A stretch of DNA of 64,000 nucleotides, taken from contig JAFZQJ010000022.1 in the NCBI GenBank assembly GCA_017620395.1, positions 1 through 64,000 on the forward strand, given 5' to 3'. The position numbers were made by a program, and so were the translations under genes. The notes beneath the pieces are model-generated. The model was not told where the DNA came from. It did not search any database and saw only the letters and a program-made list of their open reading frames with translations. Origin of the DNA: Clostridia bacterium (GTDB lineage: Bacteria; Bacillota; Clostridia; Oscillospirales; RGIG8002). Positions 45,103 through 54,768 of this stretch are shown in pieces; positions within the stretch are counted from its first letter, which is position 1, and every line of letters begins with the position of its first letter.

Positions 45103-47262
45103 CTATACTCTCTTTATCTCGCTTACTCCGCTGATTTTTTCGAGTCGGGAGCAAATCTGCTCGAGATGCGAAGAGCTCTCAACCTCGAGCGTTATATCGG
45201 TAACGACCGAGCCGTCCTTTGAAAGACGCGAATTGACATAGGTCAGCAGCAGGTGCATCTGAGCGCAGATTTGCGTTATATCGGCAAGAAGTCCGTATCT
45301 GTCGTGCGCGACTATTTTAATCGAGGCGATGAAGCGCTCGTTCGCGCTCGCGGCCCAGGACGCGCGTAGAATCCGTTCATTGCCGTTGCTCTTTATGTGG
45401 TCGTTTATGACGCGGCAGTCTTTTCTGTGAACAGAAACGCCGTATCCGCGTGTGACGAATCCTATTATGTCGTCGCCCGGAACTGGGTTGCAGCATTTCG
45501 CGAACTTAACGAGGCAGTTGTCGAGTCCTTCTATGATAACGCCGCCGGAAACCTTTTTCTGAGAGGAAACCGTATGAGACTGAATCTCAACGTCGCGGAA
45601 CTGCTTGGTGAACTCCTCTTTGATTTTCGGAATCATTCGCGATACGCTGATCCCGCCGTATCCGATAGCGTTATAAAGCTCCGTGGCGTTCGGATACTTA
45701 TATATCTGCGCTATTCCGTTGAGGAAGTCTTCTCTGCTCTCTTCGGGAATACTCACAAGATTCGCCCGAAGCTCCGCCTCAAGCATGGATCTTCCCTGCT
45801 CTATGTTTTCCTCGCGGCGCTCTTTTTTGAACCACTGGCGTATCTTGTTTCTCGCTTCGCTTGTCTTGATCAGCTTCAGCCAGTCGCGGCTTGGCCCGTG
45901 TCCTTCGGCGGACGTGGTTATTATCGAAACAATATCGCCGTTCTGAAGTACGTAGTCGAACGGAACGATTTTTCCGCCGACTTTTGCGCCGACCATACTG
46001 TTGCCGACGCCGCTGTGGATGGCGTACGCGAAGTCAATAACGCACGAGCCTGCGGGAAGGTTTATGACGTCGCCTTTCGGCGTGAAAACGAAGACCTCGT
46101 CGAGCGAAAGATCGAGCTTCAGCGATTGCATAACGTCTTCCGGATCGTCGTCTTCCTGATTCTCAAGCAGCCTTCTTACCCATGCAAGACGCTCCTCGAT
46201 ATCCTTCGTATTCTTTTCCCCGGATTTATACTTCCAGTGCGCGGCTATTCCGTATTCAGCCGTATAGTGCATCTCCCAAGTGCGTATCTGGACCTCAAAC
46301 GGAATACCTTCGCTGCCGACAACAGTGGTATGGATAGACTGATACATATTCGGCTTCGGCGTGGAAATATAGTCCTTGAATCGTGAGGTTATAGGCGTGA
46401 ATTCGTCGTGAACGATGCCGAGTATCGCATAACAGTCGGCGACTGTATCAACGATGATTCTGTAAGCGAAAATATCGTATATCTCATCCAGAGATTTGCC
46501 CTGCATGAACATTTTGCGGTAGATGGAATATACGCTTTTGCGTCTGCCCTCGATGTGCAGCTTTATTCCGGAGCTTGAAAGACGGTCTTCGAGCTTGCGG
46601 CGTATGGACTCAAGTATTTTGTCGCGGGACTGACTGCGCTCCTCGAGCGCTTCTTCGATTTCGCGGCATCCTACGGGGTCGAGAACGTGAACGGCTCTGT
46701 CTTCCAGCTCGTGCTTCACGCGCTGTATTCCGAGACGGTGAGCGAGCGGCGCGAAAATCTCCATCGTTTCCTTTGCCTTGTCGCGCTGCTTTTGGGGATC
46801 GAGTCCTTCGATAGTACGCATGTTATGAAGCCGGTCGGCGAGCTTTATGATGATTACGCGGGCGTCCTTCGCCATCGCGATAAGCATCTTGCGCATATTT
46901 TCGACCTGTTGCTCGACATAAGTGAAATACGAGATCTGTCCGAGCTTTGTAACTCCGTCGACGAGCTCGGCGACCTGATCGCCGAACATCTTGCGGATAT
47001 CCTCGATCGTCATATCGGTATCTTCGGCAACGTCATGGAGCAGAGCCGCCATTATGCTTTCGTTATCAAGGTTTATATCCGCGAGAATTACGGCAACCTC
47101 GACAGGATGGTGAATATAAAGCTCGCCTGTCTTTCTGCGCTGTTCACCGTGAGCTTTGGCTGCAGTTTCAAATGCAAGCTTGATCCTGTCATATTCATAA
47201 GGGAGCCCCGTGGAACGCAGTTTATCTTCCAGCTGCTTCCACATAGTTTCTAATTCAGTCAT
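45103..47262 (-). CDS. relA: Bifunctional (p)ppGpp synthetase/hydrolase RelA/SpoT (Rsh)
   Basis: A 719-residue long Rsh enzyme. The hydrolase HD domain has HHPVEVA and LLHDVAEDT. The synthetase domain has DIFAYRIIV, YQSIHTTVVG and the catalytic EVQIRTWEMH. TGS (VFTPKGDVINLPAG), a zinc-finger-like region (KCCNPVPGDDIIGF) and a C-terminal ACT domain follow. It makes and degrades the stringent-response alarmone. It overlaps recJ by 8 nt (ATGACTGA) with GGAG upstream, so it is translated with the exonuclease gene. Both catalytic halves look intact. Confidence 0.97.
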   Translation of the reverse strand: MTELETMWKQLEDKLRSTGLPYEYDRIKLAFETAAKAHGEQRRKTGELYIHHPVEVAVILADINLDNESIMAALLHDVAEDTDMTIEDIRKMFGDQVAELVDGVTKLGQISYFTYVEQQVENMRKMLIAMAKDARVIIIKLADRLHNMRTIEGLDPQKQRDKAKETMEIFAPLAHRLGIQRVKHELEDRAVHVLDPVGCREIEEALEERSQSRDKILESIRRKLEDRLSSSGIKLHIEGRRKSVYSIYRKMFMQGKSLDEIYDIFAYRIIVDTVADCYAILGIVHDEFTPITSRFKDYISTPKPNMYQSIHTTVVGSEGIPFEVQIRTWEMHYTAEYGIAAHWKYKSGEKNTKDIEERLAWVRRLLENQEDDDPEDVMQSLKLDLSLDEVFVFTPKGDVINLPAGSCVIDFAYAIHSGVGNSMVGAKVGGKIVPFDYVLQNGDIVSIITTSAEGHGPSRDWLKLIKTSEARNKIRQWFKKERREENIEQGRSMLEAELRANLVSIPEESREDFLNGIAQIYKYPNATELYNAIGYGGISVSRMIPKIKEEFTKQFRDVEIQSHTVSSQKKVSGGVIIEGLDNCLVKFAKCCNPVPGDDIIGFVTRGYGVSVHRKDCRVINDHIKSNGNERILRASWAASANERFIASIKIVAHDRYGLLADITQICAQMHLLLTYVNSRLSKDGSVVTDITLEVESSSHLEQICSRLEKISGVSEIKRV

Positions 47263-49267
47263 TTTGCTTTAGTCTCCTCAGTAGTTCTGAACGAGTCAGC
47301 TCGGTCTTCGGCGCGTCCTTTATAACGCTGTATTCAAGCGAAGAACCGCTATTCGATATATTCACGAGCGAAAGCTCTGAAAATACGGAAAGGATAATCA
47401 GAAGCTTGAGAGTTGAGATTTTTTCGCCGCCGACGGAAAGTTCGGCAGCAAATGCATCCGGACGAAGCGAGCCGTTTCCGGATCTAAGAAGCGCCCTGTA
47501 AACACGCTCAAAATCGGAAAAACACGGGAAGTCATTACCGTCCTCAAGCACGCCGCTTGTTTCAACCTTCCTGAAACGCTCCATATCCTCATCGAACGTG
47601 CCGGCAGATGAAATGTCTTTAACAACAATCTGCAGGTTTTCCTGACCGTTATATTCATTAATGCCGAGCGCAAACGCAATATCGACCGTATCTCCGGTCG
47701 AAACGTCAAGCGTTTCCGGAAGAGTATTGTAGAATATCGAGTCGAAACTGTTTACCCCGCAACGGAAAGTGACGCGGGTGTGTTTTTCGCCCACGACCTT
47801 CATATACGTCAGCTTCGCGTCGCGTATAACGAAAACGGGCTGCGGATTGCCTTCTCCGTATGGTTCAAGGACCCCTATATCCCGCACGGTGGCGATCGAA
47901 AGCTCCTCCGGATAAATCTCCGCGTCGATCTCAAGCCGCCTCACTGGTATTTCTATATGAGACGTTATATCGTTGATTCTTTTTCTGAATTCCTGAATCC
48001 TGCCCGTTTCTATCCCGAGACCGACCGCGTACTCATGACCGCCGAAGTTGGTCAGCATTTCCGCGCATTCTGATACGGCCTTATGTATTGAAAATCCGGA
48101 AACGCTTCTTCCCGAGCCCTTACCCGTTCCGTTTGCAAGAGTAAACAGAATCGCGGGTTTTTCATACTTCTCCGTTATTTTGGCTGCAACAATGCCGATA
48201 ACGCCCTGATGCCAATTCTCGTTGAAAAGCACGATAATATTATCATCTTTATAGCTGTCGTCACTGTCTATCATCGATATAGCCTGGCGGAATATTTCCG
48301 CCTCTGTTTCCTGACGCTGTTTATTGAGGGAACAGAGCTTTTCCGCAATAAGTCCCGCGGTGTATGCGTCGTCTTCAAGAAGAAGTTTTAATGCTGTTTC
48401 CGCGCTTTCCATTCTGCCGGCAGCGTTCATTCTCGGCGCGAGAATGAACGAAACGGAGAAAGAATTAAAGCGCGACGGCGATACACCGGCCTTGTTCATA
48501 AGCTCCGTAAGTCCTACGTTCACACCGGATTGAATGTATTGCATCCCGTTGATTATAATGCGTCTGTTTTCTCCCGAAACGGGCATCATATCCGCAAGGG
48601 TACCGAGCGCAGCGAAAGCTATGTACTCATCATCACGATCGCTCACTCCGATTGCGCTGACGAGCTTATATGCAACACCTACGCCCGAAAGTTTCTGATT
48701 CGAATAGGTATCGCCCGGACGCTTGGGATTGATTACGGCAACACAGTCAGGAATGACTTCCCCGACCTCATGATGATCCGTAACGATCATGTCCAGACCT
48801 ATCGAACGAGCATATTCGGCTTCTTCAACCGCGGTGATACCGCAGTCCACGGAAATCACAAGACTGCAGCCGCGCTCCTTCATAGTGCCGAGAGTGTCTT
48901 TACTTATGCCGTACCCCTCTCCTTCACGGGAGGGTATATGATAAACAGTATTCACGCCGGCGCGGGTAAAGTACTTATATAGAATCGCTGTCGCGGTGAT
49001 GCCGTCGACGTCGTAATCTCCGATAATGCCGATCGTTTCACGCGAGCTTATTGCCGAACGAATTCTTTCAACGGCTTTATCCATATCCGTCATAAGCATC
49101 GGATCGGTATAAGCGATTTCGGGAGACAGAAACTCTTTTGCTTCCGAAACGTCGCTGAATCCACGCGAAGCCAATACGCTTGCAGTCACACGCGACAGTC
49201 CCAAATCCGACATGAACGAACGTTCCGCATTCTTGTCAGCGGATTTAACTATCCAGTTTTTTCGCAT
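47255..49267 (-). CDS. recJ: Single-stranded-DNA-specific exonuclease RecJ
   Basis: A 671-residue DHH-family nuclease, 5'-to-3' on single-stranded DNA. Catalytic motifs are GDYDVDG, SVDCG and VTDHHEV, followed by the DHHA1 region (NAAGRMESA, GSGRSVSGFSIH) and an OB fold. The ATG at 49267 is preferred because AGAGGGAAG precedes it; a longer in-frame start at 49306 lacks one. It is the first gene of the operon recJ-relA-hemZ-nucleoside kinase-queA-tgt. Somewhat shorter than the roughly 780-residue Bacillus protein at the C-terminus. Confidence 0.95.
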   Translation of the reverse strand: MRKNWIVKSADKNAERSFMSDLGLSRVTASVLASRGFSDVSEAKEFLSPEIAYTDPMLMTDMDKAVERIRSAISSRETIGIIGDYDVDGITATAILYKYFTRAGVNTVYHIPSREGEGYGISKDTLGTMKERGCSLVISVDCGITAVEEAEYARSIGLDMIVTDHHEVGEVIPDCVAVINPKRPGDTYSNQKLSGVGVAYKLVSAIGVSDRDDEYIAFAALGTLADMMPVSGENRRIIINGMQYIQSGVNVGLTELMNKAGVSPSRFNSFSVSFILAPRMNAAGRMESAETALKLLLEDDAYTAGLIAEKLCSLNKQRQETEAEIFRQAISMIDSDDSYKDDNIIVLFNENWHQGVIGIVAAKITEKYEKPAILFTLANGTGKGSGRSVSGFSIHKAVSECAEMLTNFGGHEYAVGLGIETGRIQEFRKRINDITSHIEIPVRRLEIDAEIYPEELSIATVRDIGVLEPYGEGNPQPVFVIRDAKLTYMKVVGEKHTRVTFRCGVNSFDSIFYNTLPETLDVSTGDTVDIAFALGINEYNGQENLQIVVKDISSAGTFDEDMERFRKVETSGVLEDGNDFPCFSDFERVYRALLRSGNGSLRPDAFAAELSVGGEKISTLKLLIILSVFSELSLVNISNSGSSLEYSVIKDAPKTELTRSELLRRLKQND

Positions 49268-49334
49268 AACTTCCCTCTTATATTCAAACTTCATTAACAG
49301 AATCACGCGGGAGGATTTATCCCGCCGGAGTATA

Positions 49335-49371
49335 ACATCATCTCCCGCCCTTAAAGAGCGAGAGATGACGT
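49335..49371 (-). terminator. Hairpin terminator between cdaR and recJ
   Basis: A 16-bp stem with several G-U pairs on the minus strand (49356-49371 with 49335-49350) and a 5-nt loop begins 15 nt after the cdaR stop. No clear T-run follows (TATACT), so termination strength is uncertain. Confidence 0.6.
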
Positions 49372-49385
49372 TGTATTATGGCGTG

Positions 49386-50675
49386 CTATTTGATCTCGAT
49401 GTTCACAGCGGGGACCGACGCGCCCTCAGAAACATAGACCCAAACGTTCTCAAGTTCTCCGAAATCTATCGATACGGGGTATTCGCGTATTCCCGCGGCG
49501 GTTGCGGGCAAGCTTACAGTCGCGCGAACGCCGCCTTCTTTGGCAAGCCTGACAGAATCAAACGCTCCGCAGATTGTAACGCGCATAGACTTGGACGTTA
49601 TCTCCGCGGTCTTCCCTGACGGTACGCTCTTTACCACTATTTGATCAGGCATCAGCGTAATGCTGTCAGTCGTCATGCTCGAAAACTCAATCGTAACGCC
49701 GACGGTCGTTATTCCGGAAATATTCGTTACTCCAGAAGGCATTTCAACGGTAAACTCGGTCGTGTAGCTCTTTGTATAAATCTTCGAGAAATCAATGGCG
49801 CCGATATTGATTTCGGTTATATCATCAAATACACCGTCAGTCGCGGCGATCTCAATATCGTCAAGCTTATGATACTTCTCGTCGCCTATTGAATAAGTCA
49901 AATCATAGAAGTTGCCCGTCAGCGAAGGAGCGTTTATGAAATCAAGCTTCATAGGCACTTTCTTCCATCTGATGATAGGAACGGAGACCGTCACTCTGTC
50001 TATATCCGCGGCGGCTGATTCTATATCGACCTTATTCATATCCTTATCAAGGAAGTTGATTTCGCAGTCCTTGAATACGATTATTCCTACGCTTTCCTCT
50101 TCTATCTCAACATTTACTACCGCCCTGTCGATACTATCGACAACAGCCTTCGGTCCCGTAATCTTGACGCTGTTCGAAGAAAGCGACGGAGAAGCGATAT
50201 AATACCCCTCCGGAGCGGCATAACCGCCGTCGTCCACTTCTATCGTAAACGTCTTGCTCTCAGTAACGTCAAGCACTATTGTCGTCGAAGCCGGGGAAAC
50301 GGAAATAATTTTAACAAATTCGCTGCCGGATGAAACCTCGATCGCTTTTTCATAAGTGCCTGATTTTGTTTCTCCGGACAAATCGATCTCAGCCGTAAAG
50401 CTGTCAGCGCTTAATGACGGGACCTGACTTCGGGGAGCTTTTACTTCGATATCGACAGTTTCTATCTTGCCCGAAACAATGGAAAGCGAAACCGCTTCCT
50501 GCGAGCTTGTGCTGATGTTGACCGGAACGTCATGGATAACAATGGTTGTATCCGGGTCAACGTAGAAAATAATCGCCGCCCAGAGCGCAACAGCAACAAC
50601 AAACGACAGTACGTAAAGCAGTATCTTGTCTTTGGTGAACCAGGATCTGATTTTCGCCTTAATATCGGTCTTCAT
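49386..50675 (-). CDS. cdaR: YbbR-repeat protein CdaR, regulator of diadenylate cyclase
   Basis: A 429-residue protein with one N-terminal membrane helix (YVLSFVVAVALWAAIIFYV) and about four YbbR beta repeats outside the membrane, with recurring patterns such as SLSIVSGKIETVDIEVK and SSNSVKITGPKAVVDSI. It controls CdaA activity across the membrane in Firmicutes. Its ATG shares one base with the cdaA stop (TAATG), the usual cdaA-cdaR arrangement. The glmM gene often found next is absent; a hairpin and recJ follow instead. Confidence 0.93.
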   Translation of the reverse strand: MKTDIKAKIRSWFTKDKILLYVLSFVVAVALWAAIIFYVDPDTTIVIHDVPVNISTSSQEAVSLSIVSGKIETVDIEVKAPRSQVPSLSADSFTAEIDLSGETKSGTYEKAIEVSSGSEFVKIISVSPASTTIVLDVTESKTFTIEVDDGGYAAPEGYYIASPSLSSNSVKITGPKAVVDSIDRAVVNVEIEEESVGIIVFKDCEINFLDKDMNKVDIESAAADIDRVTVSVPIIRWKKVPMKLDFINAPSLTGNFYDLTYSIGDEKYHKLDDIEIAATDGVFDDITEINIGAIDFSKIYTKSYTTEFTVEMPSGVTNISGITTVGVTIEFSSMTTDSITLMPDQIVVKSVPSGKTAEITSKSMRVTICGAFDSVRLAKEGGVRATVSLPATAAGIREYPVSIDFGELENVWVYVSEGASVPAVNIEIK

Positions 50676-51517
50676 TATTGCTTGCCCCCTTTCTGCGAGC
50701 GGAAGAATCTTCCGCGTTCGCCGGTATTCGGAAGGAGCATCGTTCTGAGCTTAGAGTTGAGCTGCTCTTTTGACAGGTTCTTCTGAAGACCTCCGCCAAG
50801 CGCAACGGATATATAACCGGATTCCTCTGAAACGATTATCACAACCGCGTCGCTGTTTTCGCTCATGCCTATCGCGGCGCGGTGGCGAGTGCCGAGTTCA
50901 GCGCTGATAGACATATTCTGTGAAAGCGGAAGCAGACAACCCGCGGCGCAAATCTTATTGTCCCGGATAACGGCGGCTCCGTCGTGGAGAGCCGCGCCTT
51001 TATAGAAAATGTTTTCGAGAAGGCGTGCCGAGATCTCGGCGTCGATAGCGGTTCCCGTAGCGATTATATCCCCTATAGGCGTCGTTCTCTCTATAACTAT
51101 TAGCGCGCCGGTTTTTGTCTCCTTGAAGTAGCCTACCGCCTCGCAGAGAGAGTCGATCATATTCAGGGTTTTTATATCCGCTTCCTCGCCGGACGAACGA
51201 AAACCGAAGAATTTGCGAAGCCGGCGTCCGCCGAGTCTTTCAAGAGCGCGTTTCAACTCCGGCTGGAAAAGAACTATAAGCGCAAACAAGCCGATCTCAA
51301 GCGTATTCCTCAGAATAAAGTTCAAGCTTCTCAGTTCGAGCCAGCCCGAAACAAAAAACGCGGCCACCAGCAGAGCAACGCCCTTCAGAAGCTGAATTGC
51401 CCGCGTTTCTTTGAAAAGCTTGATTGCTTTGTATACGACGAATGCAACGATCAGTATATCGAGCAGATCGTTCCATTGAACATATATCGGTGAAAGACCG
51501 AATAGTTGTATCGTCAT
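50675..51517 (-). CDS. cdaA: Membrane diadenylate cyclase CdaA (DacA)
   Basis: A 280-residue c-di-AMP synthase. Three N-terminal membrane helices (about 10-75) are followed by the DAC domain with the catalytic DGA (GAALHDGAAVI) and RHR (GTRHRAAIGMSE) motifs, and a conserved SEESG. It condenses two ATP to c-di-AMP, a second messenger for potassium balance and wall homeostasis. It starts about 60 nt after a good promoter, and GAAAGGATGAC is just upstream of the ATG. Both motifs are intact. Confidence 0.97.
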   Translation of the reverse strand: MTIQLFGLSPIYVQWNDLLDILIVAFVVYKAIKLFKETRAIQLLKGVALLVAAFFVSGWLELRSLNFILRNTLEIGLFALIVLFQPELKRALERLGGRRLRKFFGFRSSGEEADIKTLNMIDSLCEAVGYFKETKTGALIVIERTTPIGDIIATGTAIDAEISARLLENIFYKGAALHDGAAVIRDNKICAAGCLLPLSQNMSISAELGTRHRAAIGMSENSDAVVIIVSEESGYISVALGGGLQKNLSKEQLNSKLRTMLLPNTGERGRFFRSQKGGKQ

Positions 51518-51577
51518 ATTCGACTTGTCATCCTTTCGCTTTAATTGCCCGTTTGTATCCGGACTCTTCCCGCTTAT

Positions 51578-51606
51578 ATTTTATCATACTTTTTCCCAAC
51601 ACGCAA
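51578..51606 (-). promoter_or_regulatory. Promoter of cdaA-cdaR
   Basis: On the minus strand, TTGCGT (51601-51606) and TAAAAT (51578-51583) are 17 nt apart, about 60 nt before the cdaA start. No hairpin separates it from the end of the upstream desulfurase gene, so read-through is also possible. Confidence 0.6.
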
Positions 51607-51619
51607 TTATATTTGTTGA

Positions 51620-52756
51620 TTATTTTGAGATTTTTTGCGTAATTTCAAGGAATTTATCAATTTCAGAGGCGGTATTGAACGCTCCGACGCTCAATCTGAC
51701 GGTTCCGTATGCCATAGTTCCGAATTTTTCATGCGCGTCAGGCGCGCAGTGATAGCCGGCGCGGAGGCATATCCCGTGTCTGTCGTAAAGCTCGGCAGCC
51801 TCAAATGACGTCTTGGCGCCAATGTTAAAAGAAAGAACCGGCGCGTCGCTATTTGTCGGCTCGGAAGTGTAAAGCGTTACTTCTTTTATACGTTTTAATC
51901 CCGCATAAGCTTTTCGCACAAGTGACATTTCACGCTTGTGCAGCTTATCTGTTCCGACAAACGTCAGGAATCCGACTCCCTGACAGAGCCCGCTGATCGC
52001 AGGAACGTTCAGAGTGCCGCTTTCAAGTGCGTCAGGAGGGTAATCGGGCTGTTCGGCAGACAAAGAATTGCTGCCGGTCCCTCCGGTGAACAAAGGCTTC
52101 GGCGTCTTGCCGTTCAGAATTATAAAGCCGGTCCCCTGCGGACCGTACATGCCTTTATGCCCGGGCGCGCAAAGATAATCTATACAATAATCCGAAACGT
52201 CGATTTTCAGATAGCCCGCCGTCTGCGCCGCGTCAACTATAACCCTGGTTCCTCGCGAACGCGCAATGCGGCAGATATCGCGAAGAGGTATCGTTTTCCC
52301 CCAGACGTTGGACGCGTGCGAAACGACAAGCCAATCCGCGCCTTCGCCGATAAGTCTGCCGAATTCGGAAACTGTAGCGTCGTCGTTATCAAAATCAACG
52401 CAAGCCTTTATGACTTTGACGTTATTGAGACTGTGAAGCGGACGTCTGACGGAATTATGCTCATAGTCGGTAGTTATAACGCGGTCTCCCGGTCTTATCA
52501 GCCCCAAGATACACGTGTTCAGTGCGGTGGTTGCGTTCTGGGTAAAAACCACGTTTTGTACTGAAGCCGCGTTGAAGTATTCTTTCAGCGCCTTTCTGCA
52601 GCGATAGACCTCAGAGTCGGCAGCGCGGGCAAGCGCGTGTCCTCCTCTGCCCGGATTTCCGCATCTGTTCCGCGCCGTATAAAGCGCGGTATTCCAAACA
52701 ACCGGCGGCTTCGGGAAGGTCGTCGCGGCGTTATCAAAGTAAATCAAGTCATTCAC
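51620..52756 (-). CDS. Class V aminotransferase / cysteine desulfurase-family protein
   Basis: A 378-residue PLP enzyme. It shows YFDNAATTFPKP at the N-terminus, the PLP-lysine loop CAPGHKGMYGPQGTG and a C-terminal active-site cysteine region AGYHCAPDAHE. The best start is a GTG at 52756 that overlaps the stop of the DUF3343 gene by 8 nt (GTGAATGA); an upstream ATG would overlap that gene further out of need. Enzymes of this subgroup release sulfur or selenium from (seleno)cysteine. The paired DUF3343 protein is a likely acceptor. No iscU, thiI or selD is next to it. Confidence 0.9.
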   Translation of the reverse strand: MNDLIYFDNAATTFPKPPVVWNTALYTARNRCGNPGRGGHALARAADSEVYRCRKALKEYFNAASVQNVVFTQNATTALNTCILGLIRPGDRVITTDYEHNSVRRPLHSLNNVKVIKACVDFDNDDATVSEFGRLIGEGADWLVVSHASNVWGKTIPLRDICRIARSRGTRVIVDAAQTAGYLKIDVSDYCIDYLCAPGHKGMYGPQGTGFIILNGKTPKPLFTGGTGSNSLSAEQPDYPPDALESGTLNVPAISGLCQGVGFLTFVGTDKLHKREMSLVRKAYAGLKRIKEVTLYTSEPTNSDAPVLSFNIGAKTSFEAAELYDRHGICLRAGYHCAPDAHEKFGTMAYGTVRLSVGAFNTASEIDKFLEITQKISK

Positions 52757-52952
52757 TCGCTTCAAATCTGAAGGCGTGTGCGTCGAGTATCCGCTCCGCC
52801 TCGGAAAACGTACCGCCGCCGAGCACAAGTTCGACGCAGCATCCGCATTTTGCGTTACCGCCTCTGACGGGACGCGATACTATACCGTGTGATTTTAATA
52901 CGTCAGCGGCGTTGAGAGCCGCGGACATCGATCTGAATAATATCTTTTTCAT
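52749..52952 (-). CDS. DUF3343 small cysteine-rich protein, putative S/Se carrier
   Basis: A 67-residue soluble protein with a ferredoxin-like alpha-beta pattern and the motif KCGCC at residues 35-39 where family members usually have a conserved GCG. DUF3343 proteins are commonly found beside class V desulfurases and are thought to carry sulfur or selenium, by analogy with the TusA family. It overlaps the desulfurase by 8 nt. A TATAAT is visible about 10-16 nt upstream of its GGGTGAT ribosome region, with a poor -35 box. Confidence 0.85.
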   Translation of the reverse strand: MKKILFRSMSAALNAADVLKSHGIVSRPVRGGNAKCGCCVELVLGGGTFSEAERILDAHAFRFEASE

Positions 52953-53021
52953 TTATCATCACCCATCCATTATATGCGCGGCGCTTGAATGAGAAATCAT
53001 CACGCGCAAACCGACTGAACG

Positions 53022-53064
53022 GAAAAACGCCGTTCGCAGAGCATAACGCTCAAGCGAACGGCGT
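53022..53064 (-). terminator. Terminator of the VOR-ispDF operon
   Basis: On the minus strand, an 11-bp perfect stem (53054-53064 with 53027-53037) with an inner GAGC/GCTC pairing is followed by TTTTTCC. It starts about 22 nt after the ispDF stop. Confidence 0.9.
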
Positions 53065-53086
53065 AATCAAGTACCGTTTCAAACGT

Positions 53087-54238
53087 TTATTTGCTTATTG
53101 AACAAACTGCATAAGCCGAAATCCCGTCACCGGCGCCGGTGAATCCGAGTCCCTCTTCGGTGGTCGCTTTTACGCTGACGAAGCCGACGTCGATCCTGCA
53201 GGCAAAAGCAACGTTGCGGCGCATTTCGTCAATATATGAACATATCTTCGGCCGCTGCGCGACAATAGTTATGTCAATACTATGGATTGTATACTTGTTT
53301 GACGCGAGATTGTCAACGACTGTTTCAAGCAGCTTTATACTGCTGATGCCGGCGTATTTCTCGTCGTTATCAGGAAAAAACTTTCCGATATCGCCAAGCG
53401 CAGCGGCGCCGAGAAGCGCGTCCATAAGCGCGTGAAGCGCAACGTCGGCGTCGGAATGTCCGAGCAGCCCTTTTTCAAACGGAACGTCGACTCCGCAAAG
53501 GATAAGTTTTCTGCCTTCGACGAGGCGGTGTACGTCATATCCGAAACCGGTTCTTATCACTTTATTATCCCCTTCCGCAAGGAATGTACCGTATTTCAAG
53601 TCTGACGGCACGGTGATTTTGATATTCTCCTCGTCGCCGCCGCAAACTGCGACGTTTTCACCTGCCTCTTCAAGCATGGCGCAGTCGTCCGTGAATCCGC
53701 TGTCGGCAAACTTGTCAAGCGCTTTGACGTAAAGCTCCGTTTTGAAGATCTGCGGTGTTTGCACACGGTAAACGGCGCTTCTGTCTACTGTTCCGGTAAC
53801 GACTCCGTCCGAGACGGTTTTAAGAGTGTCAAAAGAAGGTATAACAGGAACAGCAGATCCGTGTTCATACGCGGTTTCCGCGCATTCATTAATCAGTTTT
53901 TGCGATACAAAAGGACGCGCGCCGTCGTGGATAGCGATATACTCGCAATCGGAAAGCCGGTTCACGCCGTTTCTGACGGATTCAGTGCGCGTTTCGCCGC
54001 CCGCGACGACCGCCTTCAGCTTTGAAATGCCGCAGCCGTCAAGGATTTCCCTGACGGCGGCGACGTTATCACTTTTTGCAACTACAACGATTTCGGAAAC
54101 GTTACCGTTCGCCTCGAAGGCAAGGCAGGCTCGCGCAATCACCGGTATCCCGCCGATGCGTGCGAACATCTTATCCGGGCCGTTCATACGGCTCGAGCTT
54201 CCCCCTGCGGCGATAACCGCTCCGATACGTCCGGTCAT
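53087..54238 (-). CDS. ispDF: Fused IspD-IspF, MEP-pathway cytidylyltransferase and cyclodiphosphate synthase
   Basis: A 383-residue two-domain enzyme of isoprenoid synthesis. IspD (about 1-220) has [17 protein letters not shown], the CTP-binding loop, and IHDGARPF. IspF (about 225-383) has [10 protein letters not shown] with the zinc-site Dx[20 protein letters not shown] and [10 protein letters not shown]. The domains catalyse steps separated by IspE, so fusion suggests a larger pathway complex. It overlaps the VOR gamma gene by ATGA (54235-54238) and has a weak ribosome site of its own, hence translational coupling. An unusual partner for an oxidoreductase operon. Confidence 0.95.
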   Translation of the reverse strand: MTGRIGAVIAAGGSSSRMNGPDKMFARIGGIPVIARACLAFEANGNVSEIVVVAKSDNVAAVREILDGCGISKLKAVVAGGETRTESVRNGVNRLSDCEYIAIHDGARPFVSQKLINECAETAYEHGSAVPVIPSFDTLKTVSDGVVTGTVDRSAVYRVQTPQIFKTELYVKALDKFADSGFTDDCAMLEEAGENVAVCGGDEENIKITVPSDLKYGTFLAEGDNKVIRTGFGYDVHRLVEGRKLILCGVDVPFEKGLLGHSDADVALHALMDALLGAAALGDIGKFFPDNDEKYAGISSIKLLETVVDNLASNKYTIHSIDITIVAQRPKICSYIDEMRRNVAFACRIDVGFVSVKATTEEGLGFTGAGDGISAYAVCSISK

Positions 54239-54768
54239 AGCGACATACCGAGTTCGACGGCTTTGACGTTGGAGGGTATCAGGTGCGCCTTCTTCTCGGG
54301 AACGGCCTTTTTAAGTCCGGCCTCGATTTCCGGAACGCCGAAAATGCCGGTCTCTTTAAGAACCTTGCCGAGCATTATCATGTTGGCGAGGCCTTTCAGA
54401 TCGTTGTTTCTCGCAAGCTCGGTCGCGGGAACAGCGAAAGTATCCACGCCTTCAACTTCCGCCCACTCGGAAATGAGCGAGCTGTCGAGGAATATCTTTC
54501 CGCCCTTTTTCACGCTGCCCTTAAACTTGTCATAAGAGGGCTGATTCATGACGATGATCATATCGGGGCGCGTCACGAGCGGAGAAGCGACGGGCTCTTC
54601 GCAGAGGCAGACGGTGCAGTTGGCGGTGCCGCCGCGCATTTCGGGACCGTATGACGGCAGGTGCGAAACATTGATGCCGTCAACCATTCCCGCGTAAGCG
54701 AGCACCTTGCCGGTAAAGAGTATTCCCTGCCCGCCGAAACCGGCGATTATGATACTGGTGTCAATCAT
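54235..54768 (-). CDS. 2-oxoacid:ferredoxin oxidoreductase gamma subunit (VorA/KorC-like)
   Basis: A 177-residue gamma subunit with [18 protein letters not shown] at the N-terminus and [15 protein letters not shown], both diagnostic of the family. It completes the four-subunit enzyme that oxidatively decarboxylates a branched-chain or other 2-oxoacid to acyl-CoA with reduction of ferredoxin. It overlaps the beta gene by ATGA (54765-54768) and the ispDF gene by another ATGA. Confidence 0.94.
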   Translation of the reverse strand: MIDTSIIIAGFGGQGILFTGKVLAYAGMVDGINVSHLPSYGPEMRGGTANCTVCLCEEPVASPLVTRPDMIIVMNQPSYDKFKGSVKKGGKIFLDSSLISEWAEVEGVDTFAVPATELARNNDLKGLANMIMLGKVLKETGIFGVPEIEAGLKKAVPEKKAHLIPSNVKAVELGMSL

